Position numbers and translations under genes: made by a program | Assembly: GCA_004026145.2 (NCBI GenBank) | Contig: CP034985.2 | Span: 5,107,481-5,171,480, forward strand | Direction of reading: 5' to 3' | DNA: 64,000 bases | Origin: Takifugu bimaculatus | Taxonomy: Eukaryota > Chordata > Actinopteri > Tetraodontiformes > Tetraodontidae | Part shown: positions 1-11,800 of the stretch, piece by piece | How positions within the stretch are numbered: position 1 is the first letter of the stretch | Layout of the letters: every line of letters begins with the position of its first letter | Notes under the pieces: generated by a model | What the model was told of the DNA's origin: nothing | What the model saw: only the letters and a program-made list of their open reading frames with translations | Database searches by the model: none

Positions 1-2848
1 GAGAGCTCTGGGAGCTCTGTGGGGGGGTGAAGAACGTCAAGTGGCATTCCACTGTTTCTCCTCCGTTTAGGAGACCGTCACACTGGTCCTCAGATTTCCT
101 CAGATCTGTTGCATTGCCACAAATGGACAAATCCTCCAAGAGCTTCACCACAGATGAAGCAGAGGACCTGCATGAGCCTTGATCCAGGGGGCTGATTGAC
201 AGGGGCACTACAGTGGGAGGCTCTAAGGTCTGGCATTTAAGATCCTGAAGGAGGTCCAGCCCTGGTTCTTGAGGTTTGATGTTGTCTGACTGGGCGTTAT
301 TGTCTTTTTCTTGTCTTTTAACAGAACGGAGTTGAACACTTTGCAGGGCAAGTGGGGTGATCCGGAGCTTAGGAGAAGGTTTAGGATCCTCCTTCACAGC
401 CTTCACAAAAGATGGAGAGGAGGAACTAGGTGCAAAAACAGGCAGGGGTGGAGGTGGAGGAGGTCCCATTGAGAGCAGGGGAGGGGGTGGAGGAGGAGGG
501 GGAGGGGGAGGGCTGAATCCACCATTGAACGATGAACTGGAGGGGACGAGCATTTCAGGGGATGGAGGAGGAGGGAATTCTGGGGAGGTGGAGCATGCTG
601 GGGCTGGGCTCAGTGTTGAACCCTGGGGAGTGGAGAGTAGCTGGGGATCTGACAGAGCAGGGCCTGCACTGGTACTAGGTGGGAGCGGAGGAGGGAAGGG
701 CGGAGGTTGGCCGAGAGGCGTGTTAGGAGCTGAAGAAGAGGAGAAAGGCAGGGGTGGAGGTGGCGGAGGAGGGGGTCCGCAGCTTTTCACTGAATCAGAA
801 GTGTTGGAGGAAAGAGAGGTTGAAGACGAGGACACCGACATGGAGGACAGGAGAGATGACTTCCTCTCAGGCACTTTCGGTCTGGGCCGACCGCCTGATG
901 GGGACATGGACCTGACCAGTGAAGGTACAGGTGTTCCAGCTGTGGGGGTGTTGGACTGGCTGGAGTAGCCACTAGATGGGGAGGTCAGTCTATGTACCCT
1001 ATCTGGTGAGGAGGTGGAGGGTTTAGGTTTGGTAGCCACTCCTCCTTCGAGACCTGGACCCTGAGGTGCCAGGCGGCTGTTCTCTTCGTTCTGAAAGCCC
1101 CCTGCGTGTGTGCCGCTGCTGGTATTGTGTGCTGGTGGGTTCTGAGCATTGTGATCTCCCTGGTTATGAGGATAGTCCATGTAATACCCCCAGGAATCTG
1201 CATAATCTGAGCGTAAGCTGCTGGTCTCACTGTGAGTGGGGGTCACGTGGCACAGAGAGTAAACATTAGAGACACCAGCACAAGCATTAGCTCCTATCGA
1301 GACCACCGAGCTCCCTGCACTGATGCTGCTCTGACTGCGAGGCCTTAAGAGCCAGGGGTCATCATAGTCGCTGCTGGGGCTGTGAGACGGCGAGGAAGGC
1401 GATGCCCCTTTTCCTTTCCCTCCCCCCAGACCCATCTGTAGACTCTGCTGCAGGCTGGCAATGAGCGTCTCACTGAGCATGGCTCCGTTTGCATCGTTAG
1501 CTCCATTCACCGTGCTGACACCTCCGACGGGCTTTTTCGGGCCTGGCTTGCGTCTGAGAGAGTCTGTTCGAGCCGGAGGCAGCGGTGGCTTCTTAGACTT
1601 GCGGAGGGAGATGCTGCGTGACAGCGACTGGTCGCTGTACAGGCTCCCAGAATCCCCCTGATTAGCCATCTCGCGGCACTCATACATGCTGTGCCGTGTG
1701 GCTCGTCCAGCCGCCACGCCCTGCCCGCTGCCATGGCTGCGAGAGCGCAAGCCGGAGTCCATGTGCATAGAGGTGTAGTATCCATCATTGTCTTGGGAGT
1801 AGATGGAGCTGGAGTCAGTGGTGGTCCTGGAAGAGAGGTCCTGGCTACTATACAGCTGGTTTATAGGGGTGGAGCAGCTGGACGTCAAGGGACGGTGAGG
1901 AACTACCACGTTCTCTGGTGTGTCGTAGATCCATTGCTCCTCAGGCAAACAGGATGGCGGTGTAGGGGCCAAAGTGCTGCGACTGTGTACACTGCTGTCC
2001 GAGTGTCCCGACTCGCTTGCGGGTGCTGCCACTACCAGACCGCCGTCCTTCGGTTTGTGAGTTGGAGTAGATGTAGCCAAGGCGGGACATGTGGAGCTGT
2101 GACTGAAGGCCGTTCGGCTGGACATCGCAGAGTCGCTGTTGGTGGAGGAAACCAGGCTGAGTGGCCGAGCTGTGGGGTAGGTGGCTTGTAGGGGAGTGGG
2201 AGAGCTGAACGGTGGCGTTGAGGGCAATGACTTTGGCGGAGCTCGACAGCATGGCATTAGGGATGACTGATGTGGAATAGGAAGCATGTGGGGACACAAC
2301 ACATGCTGGACCCCCACCCCAATCGGAAGCTTGTGTCCCCCTCAGCTCCTGAGACTTGGGCCTGGGCAGTGTGCCTGTCTTTGGGGAGTTTCTCATGTGC
2401 ACCACAGTGTCGTCAAACTGTAGCTTTCCGATGGGCCTCTGAGGAGACGACTGCTCGTCTGACTTGATGGGAGTGCTGCTATAGATGGGGTCAGCACTGA
2501 GAGACACTCTGGCACCATGCCTGGGTAAACTGTGGAAGCGGGAGGGGTCTCCATTAAATTGATGTGGCATCACCAAGATCCCAGAGCTGTCGCTGCTCCC
2601 GATGGATATGCTTCCCGTGGAGGAGGAAGTTGAAATGCCAGCCATTTGAGCGGCGATTCCCTGTCCTCTCTGTGCTCGGATCCTTCTCATGGATGGTGGG
2701 ACAACCTTTACTTCCTCCGTCTGGCAGCTGGAGTCTCTGGTCAGTGAACGTCTGAGGGCGGAGTTGACGCTGCCGACCCTTCCCAAAGTAGAGTACTGCC
2801 CCGGGATGAACATGGAATGTGGTCGCAGCTCTCCACCGTGTCCTTTTG
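1..2848 (-). CDS. nhsl1b: nhsl1b exon 6 (large exon, runs off the left edge)
   Basis: Opens after a CAG acceptor preceded by a T-rich tract and completes the phase-1 codon from exon 5 (Ala, then KGHGGELRPHS). It encodes the conserved blocks QYSTLGR, DSSCQTEEVKVVPPSMRRIR (about 2,690-2,760), FHSLPRHGARVSL and PACVVSPHASYSTSVIP. Further along come KKPPLPPARTDSLRR (1,568-1,594, a PxxP SH3-type site), SNVYSLC, SPSSGYSSQSNTPT (941-982), and proline runs of 8, 11 and 6 residues between about 430 and 790. An FPPPP motif (563-577) matches the Ena/VASP EVH1 ligand and has a counterpart in human NHSL1. The frame from the acceptor reaches a stop at 1,941, while the conserved downstream frame is offset by one base, so a one-base gain (or two-base loss) lies between about 1,985 and 2,250. 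Apparent poly-glycine frames on the plus strand at 357-968 are the complement of the proline codons. Confidence 0.93.
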
Positions 2849-5800
2849 CTGTTTCAGATCGAAAATGAAAACAAAAAAGTAACCAAAGATTTATAAACAT
2901 CTAGTTTTCAGCATTTCCCTGGTGCTCTTCTAAACCTCACTACCCTCTGCAGCTACAGTGCTTCAGTCCTTCTGCTCATTTAGCTTGACTGTCATAAACT
3001 CTGGTCACATGGAAGCTAATGAATTTGATTTGCTGTGACCCAGTCTCAAACCCCCATTAATAACTTCTGCTCTTCTTCATTAAGGAAGAAAGGATGCAAG
3101 AGGACAGAGGAACCCCGTTAGGCTTCCTTTCCTGTCTTCCTGAGAACTAGAAACAGTCTGCTATGGTCAGGAAAAGACAGCCATAACATAATTAAAGGAC
3201 AGGACACACATGCAAACATTCAGAGGTGAGGATGATCAAAAACCGACACACAGGCAATGGCTAACAGGAAAACAGAGATCAGAAAGACACAGAGAATGAA
3301 CATACCAGCTAATAAACAATGAGTAGTAAAACCAGAGAGGATGACAACTGTATCTCCCATCTGCTGTGACTCTCCTGTTGATGCTGGCATCCAAAAATAT
3401 GCAAACACTTGTATGTCCTTCCCTCTGTCCCCCTCTGACTGGCTCAGTTTAAAGCACACACACCCTCACCCTGCATCGCTAAAAGCTGGAGTGACAGCTT
3501 GGCTGCTGCGATAGATTAAGCTGCAGGTCTACATTTGCTGCAAGGACGAGCAGAAACCACTGGGACAACTACCCCGTCCCAGTAATGACAGTCTCAGGCT
3601 GTCGTCAGCTGGGCGTCGAGCAGTTTGAATCCCTTTTCTATCATTCTTTGTGATCTTGTCGCACAGGAATGACATTCTCCTCAAGCTGAGATTGTAAATA
3701 AACCTCAGCCACGCAGCGCCATCAGCATAGCAGCAGTATTAGAAAGCTTAGCGAACTGAAACACAGTTCCAATGGGGACCTCTGAATCTACTGTTTATTT
3801 TTTTAATATAGAGACTAAAGATTCAAAAATAAGACAGAAGTATGTAAAAAAAATGTTTACTGGGGTTTCCAGGCAGGTCACTAGTCAGTCTGCTGATGAG
3901 ACACATACTAATCTTATCGCCATGGCCACTGGATTATGAGGCCAATTAATACACAGTTCGTAGAGACAAGAACACAGAGAGACGCTTGAGAGAGATTATG
4001 ACACAGGAAGAATTTGAGTCCTGCAAGTAACTGGGACATGAGAGAGTCTGATGATGAAGTAAGAGAATGCCAAAATTAAAACCACAGATCTTTAGAAAAT
4101 GATAGCAGAACTGTTTCCTGACAGTGGATATATTTACAGGAAGACAAAGGTTGACACTTGAGTAGAGGAGAGAGTACCACCGCAGGGCCTTGATCCAACA
4201 CTGTGGAGCTGCACGAGGGGTTTTCTCCCTCTCCGTTTGACTTCCTTACAAAATACTGATGCAGAGGAGTGAGTTCATAATCAGTCAGTGTTTTTGTCAA
4301 AAAGCAGAAGGCTAGTTTTAGGTTAGGTTAGAGGAAGTCTTGGAAGGTTGGTCATGCTTGTCCAAAGTGTTGGTACAGGTCTGTGGACAGTAGGGGGCGA
4401 CATAGTGCCCCTCAGTGATCCATACCTAGGTCCAGGTTGATGTTGTCAGGCAGGCCTGATATAGTCTTTCTGCGTTTGACCTTCTTTGGCCGGCGGGACA
4501 CGGTGTCAGTGTTAATGAGGGAGCGCCGGATGCTCGCCTGTCGGTCAAACACTGCCCCTGGTGGCCGGGAGGGCGAGAGCAAGGCAGGCAGACACACAGG
4601 CAAACACAGGCAGGTTAGTGAGTGAGAACAAACTCCATAACATGCAGGAGGGGTTTGAATTTAAAGATTGACATGCAATATTAAAAGATTAAGAACCCCG
4701 TGGGGTCAGCTGTGTGTATCGGGACAGAAGGAGCTACCGGAAAGGCAAATAGTATTTGGGGTGCTGAAAATATCAACATTGTATTATATTGCTTAGAAAA
4801 AAGTATATTTTCAAGACTGATCCTTTAATTTTCAAGAACCAAAACAAAAATCCATATATGATGTATGCATGCATGCGCTAACATACACTTTAAATAAACC
4901 TGATATGCTGCGCATGCACCGCTAAAGCATACGATGAGAAGCATTAATGCGCGCACACACACGCACGCTCATACACAACCCAAGGAAGAGCAACATCACA
5001 GCAGGAGCTGCTTTTCTTTCTGCTCTGTGTTGACAGCCTGCAGGCATTGGTGTTATGACAGATACTGCCTATCACACTCAAAGCAGTAGGAGCACCTCAA
5101 TCTATGCCTGGTAATCTAAAGTGGCAGGAAAAGAAGCCACCAGCGATGTGCGTGGATTAAGACCTCATTAGGAACTCATTAATGTATAATGGATGATAAA
5201 AACTGTCAGCCATATTTGATGTTGCAAAATCTAGATGTCTGTGTTGAACTTTGATATTTACAGTCAATTTTTAGTCATTGAAGACTTCTGTCCGGATGTT
5301 TTAATAAAAAAAATGACTAAATGGGTTGTTATTCCTACATGTGCACATGTGGCTTTTATACTATAGACCACTTGTAAATGTAAATTATGATTCGCTAGGA
5401 CAGGAAATGCACCGGCACGATTTTCTGCATGCGGGCGTTCATCCCTCAAGCGCTGTGCAGCCTGACAGGGAGTCAACGACAAGCCTCGACCTTGGCGCGA
5501 GCTGTCAGAAGAGTTTCACACACACAGAGTCAGATAAAGAGAGGTTAGGGTCACTCTGCAAGACTGTGAATAAAAAGGAGTATCAACAGAGGCAGACATG
5601 TGTGACGGACAGATCTGTCCTCTGTGGGTGATGATACCGTCAGCGCATCTCTGCTTTCTTTATTGCTCCTACAGTCTGCATCACGGCCTTACAGACAAAT
5701 TAAGATTTTAAAATAACTAGCAATTTTAGATAGACAAGACATGATTTACTTTGCTGTAGTAATGTTCCTCTGATCCCTTAACGAGGTGGACAAAATGGCT

Positions 5801-8800
5801 GAAGGATGGGTGTTACCAGGGGGGTCATACCTGTGATGTTGATGGGAACAATGTCTGTGGGCACAGCCTTGGCGGTCTGTCTCATCTTCTCCTCTGGTGT
5901 AGGGAGTGGTGCAGCCTTGTTCCACATCTGATCATCAACCTCAGTCCCCTCCCCTGCATCTGCCTGTGGGGTCTGGGACCTCATGGAGAGCTGAGATTTA
6001 TCATCCTCCACTGATGAAACTATGGACTGGAGGCGAAGGGGGAATAATGAAGGATAGAAACCTAGTAACATTAGTGCAAGTAAACGCAGGCGTGAATTTC
6101 TACTATAAAATAAAACCTATATAAGTCTGCAGATGGAGACTTATACATGCATTTTGATTGTAACAGACGCTATATAAATAAAGATTGATCGATTGATTGA
6201 ACTACCGTATCAAAATTGTAAAAGCAAGATTTAGCGCAGAGATGTGACAAACAGGAGTTATGAGTCAAATATTTAAGACATTCCCATTTCAGATTAATCC
6301 TATATAAAGTCATGACTCTATTCTATAGACTATAGTGTGGTTTTCCTTGGCATTATAAACAATGTGAATTCAAAAACTTACCCAGAATCAACTGACCAAA
6401 CTCAACTCTCATTCCATACACCCATTAATTTACATCCTAACAAACCCAAACAGCCGACTGGCCAGAAAGGACGGCTATTAGTGCATTCATACAAACTTTA
6501 CATGCATGAATGAATACATGGGGAGGGGACACGGTGAGGGGGTGGGGGTGTAAAAAAGAGTCTCAGCAATAGTTTATAGTAAGCACTGCTTGTTATTTTG
6601 AATTGTTGGACAGCGAGGAGCCCGTTTTCCTTTTGAGCCTGATGTCAGACAAAGTTAGGGCTCACCAGCCTCAGGAAAACAGGAAGTGGATACGAAGAGA
6701 AAAGAGAAAGGAGAAAGGGGAGGATGGTGCAAGGGCGAGAGTGATTGGTTCAGGTTGAGGAGAGAGGGGGTGAGAATGTGGAATAACAACAGATGGGAAG
6801 AGTCTGGAGAGACAACAGCATGCCAGGACAGTTGATACTGTAAATGTGAGAGGTTGGAAATGAATGACTGGCTGTCAAAAAAGGACAAAAGTGATCCAAA
6901 AATACTGAAAACAAGGACAAAATGTGATTAAATAAATAATAATAATAAATATGAATAAAGAACGATCCAATTTTTTAACTACCGGTACTTGATGAGTTTG
7001 TTATAAGATGCTGCAATTTCACCTGTAGCCACTAGGGGGTGTGCTGGTACTGTAACTGGCCGTGGAGTTGAGCCTGTTCTTAGTGACACTGATTTCTCTA
7101 TAACCTCTATAAATGGTTGTTCTGTGTACCTTCTTGTCCATGTCATCATCTTCATCATCCTGCAGGCTGCTGATGGACTGAGCAGGGTCAGAGAAGGTGG
7201 GCCCTTGAGAGTAGTACTGAGAGCTCCGGAAGCCATCTTTCCTCAACTTATCACATTCTGCAGAATAGTCAGAAATGAAGGCCTTTATTAAACAAACACG
7301 AAGCTGGAAATTATATGGAGTGTGAATCACGCCACTGTTGCCAAACGCCGATCTTCGCCACCTGCTATGATGGAGCCGTGATGCATGTGTGTAGGCCCTT
7401 GTGTGATTGCGTTTATAAATGAACGAGTGTGTAACAAGAGGAGGGGGAATCAGTTATGGTCTGTCACACAGATGGCAGAGCCGTCCTACTGTTGCATGCA
7501 CACACGCACACACCCCCACACACTCTCAGGGGACATTTCACACATCCTATCCACGCAAATATCTACAAATGCATCAATTGTTTGGTTGCAAATTTGCCAG
7601 TAGCATCGATGTAAAAATGAAGAAATGAAAATAAAGCAATTTCAACAAAAAAATAATCAATTCTATGCAAACATTAGTAAAATTATGGACATTGGAGGGT
7701 GGCACAGCCTTCACGTGTCATTTATCTCTGCAATTAATTGCAGTGCATCTCTATGGAGACGCACACTGACGCATGCATAATACTGTCAATTAAAGGGCAC
7801 TAATGGGGTTGACAAAGGTATCTACTGTAACAACCAGTGGATGTACCAGCGGGGTTGATGAAGGGATTTAAAAACAGCACCATGATAATTAGCTTGAGAG
7901 CAGAGAACAAAACTGCTAAAATGATTGGTGTTAGGATTTATTTATTTTTTTTAATTTAAATGAGCACAGTTGCTAGGCAGAAAGGGGAAGGGGCTGATAA
8001 ATGGCAAGACAGTAGGCATACGAATGACAGATTGAACTGAGAAGTAAATACATAAATCACAATGTATTCATTTCTTGACTAGTGAAGATTTTCTTAACTT
8101 TTCTGTGACAATTCATACTGTCGCCACTTGGGGGCAGCAGAAACGCGCACATAAATTAAAGTTGACAGGATTTACTGACTGATTATTTACTGTGTAAATA
8201 TAATTTCTTGAACTGCGGTCTTTGCAACCTTCACGGTACACTGGGGTTACAGGTTTTGGGGGTTGAATCCATAAAGAGGAATTAATGAGCCCAGATCACC
8301 ATTTCAAAATGGTGAAATGGACTGAACAGGTGGCCCCAGGTTGGGACACCTGTTGTCTTTCAATTTGGACCCCTGGGACTGGGTGGTGGTGACAAGGTGA
8401 CAGGACAATGACAGCATGGAAGGCGTCGGCTGAATATATGCAACCTCCCAGGTGGTGCGTCATGGGTGTTTTGTAGCACATTAATACTGCAGCAGTAAAT
8501 GCTGGGTGTATGTCTGAGTGTGTGTTAAAGACATTAGTTAATGTTTTACAAACTGTATGTGTCAGGTTACAACCTCACCCTCACAGTGTAGCTGTCTTTA
8601 CCTTTGTCTTTTCACCCGATGACACATAAAATCTCCCTCATACACAGACTTCCACCCATTACACGAACACACCCACCCCTGTCTGCACACACACGCACAC
8701 ATGTACGCAGGCACACACCTCTCCCACATCTGACTCACAAACTGTAAAATAATTGAAAAAGTTTCCCGGAAGAGACCACAGCATTTTACGATGTCTTGGG

Positions 8801-11800
8801 GGACGTTGTTGGGACGAAGTCGTTAGTCACATTAAGGAGTCGGTGCTGTGATGTCACACGGGCAGTGTTTGTTTGACAACAGGCCTCTGTTTGGCTGTAA
8901 TTGCTCTGGTCATCGGAAAAGGGCCACTTTGCATTGTTCTGTTGTTGACTAAACTTTACGCTGATCGTGAATGATCAGACATTGAGTTTTCTCGCTAGTT
9001 TGACTATTTCCACCCAACCGCCTTAGCTGAAATACAGCAGAGATTCATTCCTAACTCCTCTTTACCTCGCAGGGCTGTCTTGAGGTTGACTTTGGCCTGA
9101 CGGTGGAGATCCTCGACACAGGGCGGCCTGCTGCCCGGCAGGAAGACGTTCTCCTGCTGGTGCCATGGGGCCGTGTAGTGAACCTGTCCACTTGCTCTCC
9201 TCGTCTAGGTTGGACACCGCTGCAGACAGAAAGGACAAAATTTAAGAGATTTGGACAACGTTTCTCCACCTGAAACATTTATCGCATCATCCTTAAAATA
9301 AGTGTTAAAAACAGGAAGACAAATATCAACTGGGACTTCACCAGTCTTCACACAGCAGTGTGGAAATAGTCTGAACTCTCACAGATGCCGTGTACAGACA
9401 AACATAATAATAAAAGTTTGGCTACTCCTGGACAAAATGAAGAGGAAGGTGGCGCTTAGCATAGGTGAGAGACGCGACACCACAGACTGGCCCACATGGG
9501 TCAGAGGGGGAAGTGCAACAAAAAGTTCACCAACATATTTTACACAAGAGCTACACAACAAGCACATCCAGCTGTTGCAAAATGCACAAAACTCAATTTC
9601 ACTCTAGTTATTTCAACAAAACTGCACCACAGACAAACAAACTACAGCAATCAGTCCATAAACTCACCCATCGCTCTAATACCGGTGAAAGTGGACCTGG
9701 GGCCGAATAAAACAAAGCAGTACACATCTGGGACAGCAACCACAGCCTTTTCTTCACATTCGGGTATTTTCTAGACAACTTTAGAGATGTGTGGTGTGGT
9801 TTTCCTAGCGAGTATTTGGCGTTTAAATCCAAATAAAACTGGGATGGACAAGTATTATCCTACTGTTTCAGGCCACAAAGACACAGATGTTAACTGGCCC
9901 ACTCAGCTCCCAAAAGGATTAAGCTTACCAAGCGAACGTATCCAGGCCAGAGTTGGCGATCGTGGATGTAGGACTACTTCCATTTTGCTACATGCTACCA
10001 CTCGTTGCTCCTCTGTCCTCACCATGCAGACACGTCCACATGACTGGGACTTAAAGTTGTTTGGAGCCACCACCAGGGAGGGGATGGGTCAAGAGAGGGG
10101 CTGATGTGTTGACTGTTTTAATTTGACTACGGTTTCACAGGTGCTAATTAGCCAAAGCAGGATGTATGCATGTGTGTGAGTGTGAGTGTTGGGGGGAGGG
10201 CAGAAGGCCTCAGGGTCAGAGGTGTCGGGCAGGACCCTACAACTGCCGACTGTTTGTGAAAGTGAGGCGGAACTGATGTGTTAGACAGATAATGTTCTGA
10301 AAAGTCCAGACATCAGTTTTCAGAGAATTGCGTGAGCTACACAGCTGCTTGGCAGTTTACCAGAATGGATCAACTCCTAAAAACGGTGATCAATAGCAGG
10401 CAGCTGTTCCTGTCCCAGTAAAGGTGACAGGTCCACCTTTATTTAAACTCCCACTCAACAGCATTCTGTTGCACAAAATCTCTGAAAAAGATCTATGAAG
10501 ACACGTAGGTGCTGTGCTCATGTCTTCGCGCTCACCCACTTGCAGGCACAGGTATCCCTGCCCCCCACCCTCTCTTCTCAATCTGGGGTTTGAAAAGGCT
10601 TCAGTAAGGCTATAGAGAAGGAGAGCAAGGACATGGGGGCTGTGGGCACAAAGACTTTATTGTTCCTCTGCATCACATCAGGCCTTTCAGTGCCACAATA
10701 CAACCCCCCAATACACAGACTCACACTCAGGACGGCGGCGCGAAAGTCTGCTAATCCCTCGGCGCAATAACATCCCAGCATTCTCCCACACACATTCAGC
10801 ACAGACTCAGAATACACACGTCCTGCAATGTGAGTCTGCGTCCAAGTGCACGTGATAATCTCTCCAAAGGCAGCTGCACGCATCAATAAACACAACGCGG
10901 GATTATTTGCTCCTGTGATCAATGACAGTGATCAATTTGCATTGGCAGCCATTGAAAACAATTAACTGGATCCTGGATTGGTCATGAAATATTGACTCTG
11001 GTGCAAAATGAGTTTCAGCAGAGTGGGGGCCGTCACCAAAACACCAGATGTGATCAAAAAACACGAGGGACTAACTTTGGCCAGGGAATTTTATTTTTAG
11101 CCGTATTTTTCGGACTTTATTAGCCCTTTCAAATCTGGGCCTGCTTTTTTTAGGGGGGTTCACAACACTCGGGGTCAGCGGACGTCTTCAGTGAGGAGCG
11201 ATGTGAGTTAAGATGCAAGAAAACGCTGAGCTAATCATTAACAATACTTCCTCAGCTGCACACACAAGCACAAACAGACAGCCATAAATACCAATCAGAT
11301 TACAGCTGGCTAGTAAAAGCTTAGCATCGATACCTTTACATAACTAACCAGAGATAAACTAATTGCCTCACAACTTTCAATGATATAGATAAGAAGCTCA
11401 GGTCACCCAGAACCTTTTGAAATGAACCCAAAGATTTATTATGACGTATTATAGTTGTTTAACTTCTCGTGTGTTCAGCTGCTGCTCTTACAAACACTCC
11501 TCGTCTTTTTTTACGACTAATTACACTGTTTGTGACGTCGTGGTCTGGGTGGTTACCTGGAAACCGAGAGAAACACACATTCGCCTCCCGTCTAAGAAGA
11601 AGTGAAACAACATGACAGCAGAGTAAAATTTAGGATGATGGCAGAAACAATCACAGGGGAATCCCTAAAGATGGCTTATCACAACATTTGAGAAAGAACA
11701 GCTTAAATAAGGCACTTTAGGATGTAGTTATCACTAAAACAAACGATAGCTGTAGCAAATGATGTGGAAAAATATAGTGGCTATAATAATAAAGTAGAGA

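Noticed and set aside
357..968. Long plus-strand poly-glycine open frame
   Set aside because: Exact complement of the proline-rich nhsl1b exon 6, whose minus-strand frame matches NHSL1 block by block.
1461..2191. Plus- and minus-strand open frames at 1,507-1,788 and 1,691-2,191
   Set aside because: Shadows of exon 6 in the wrong frame or strand; none carries a motif.
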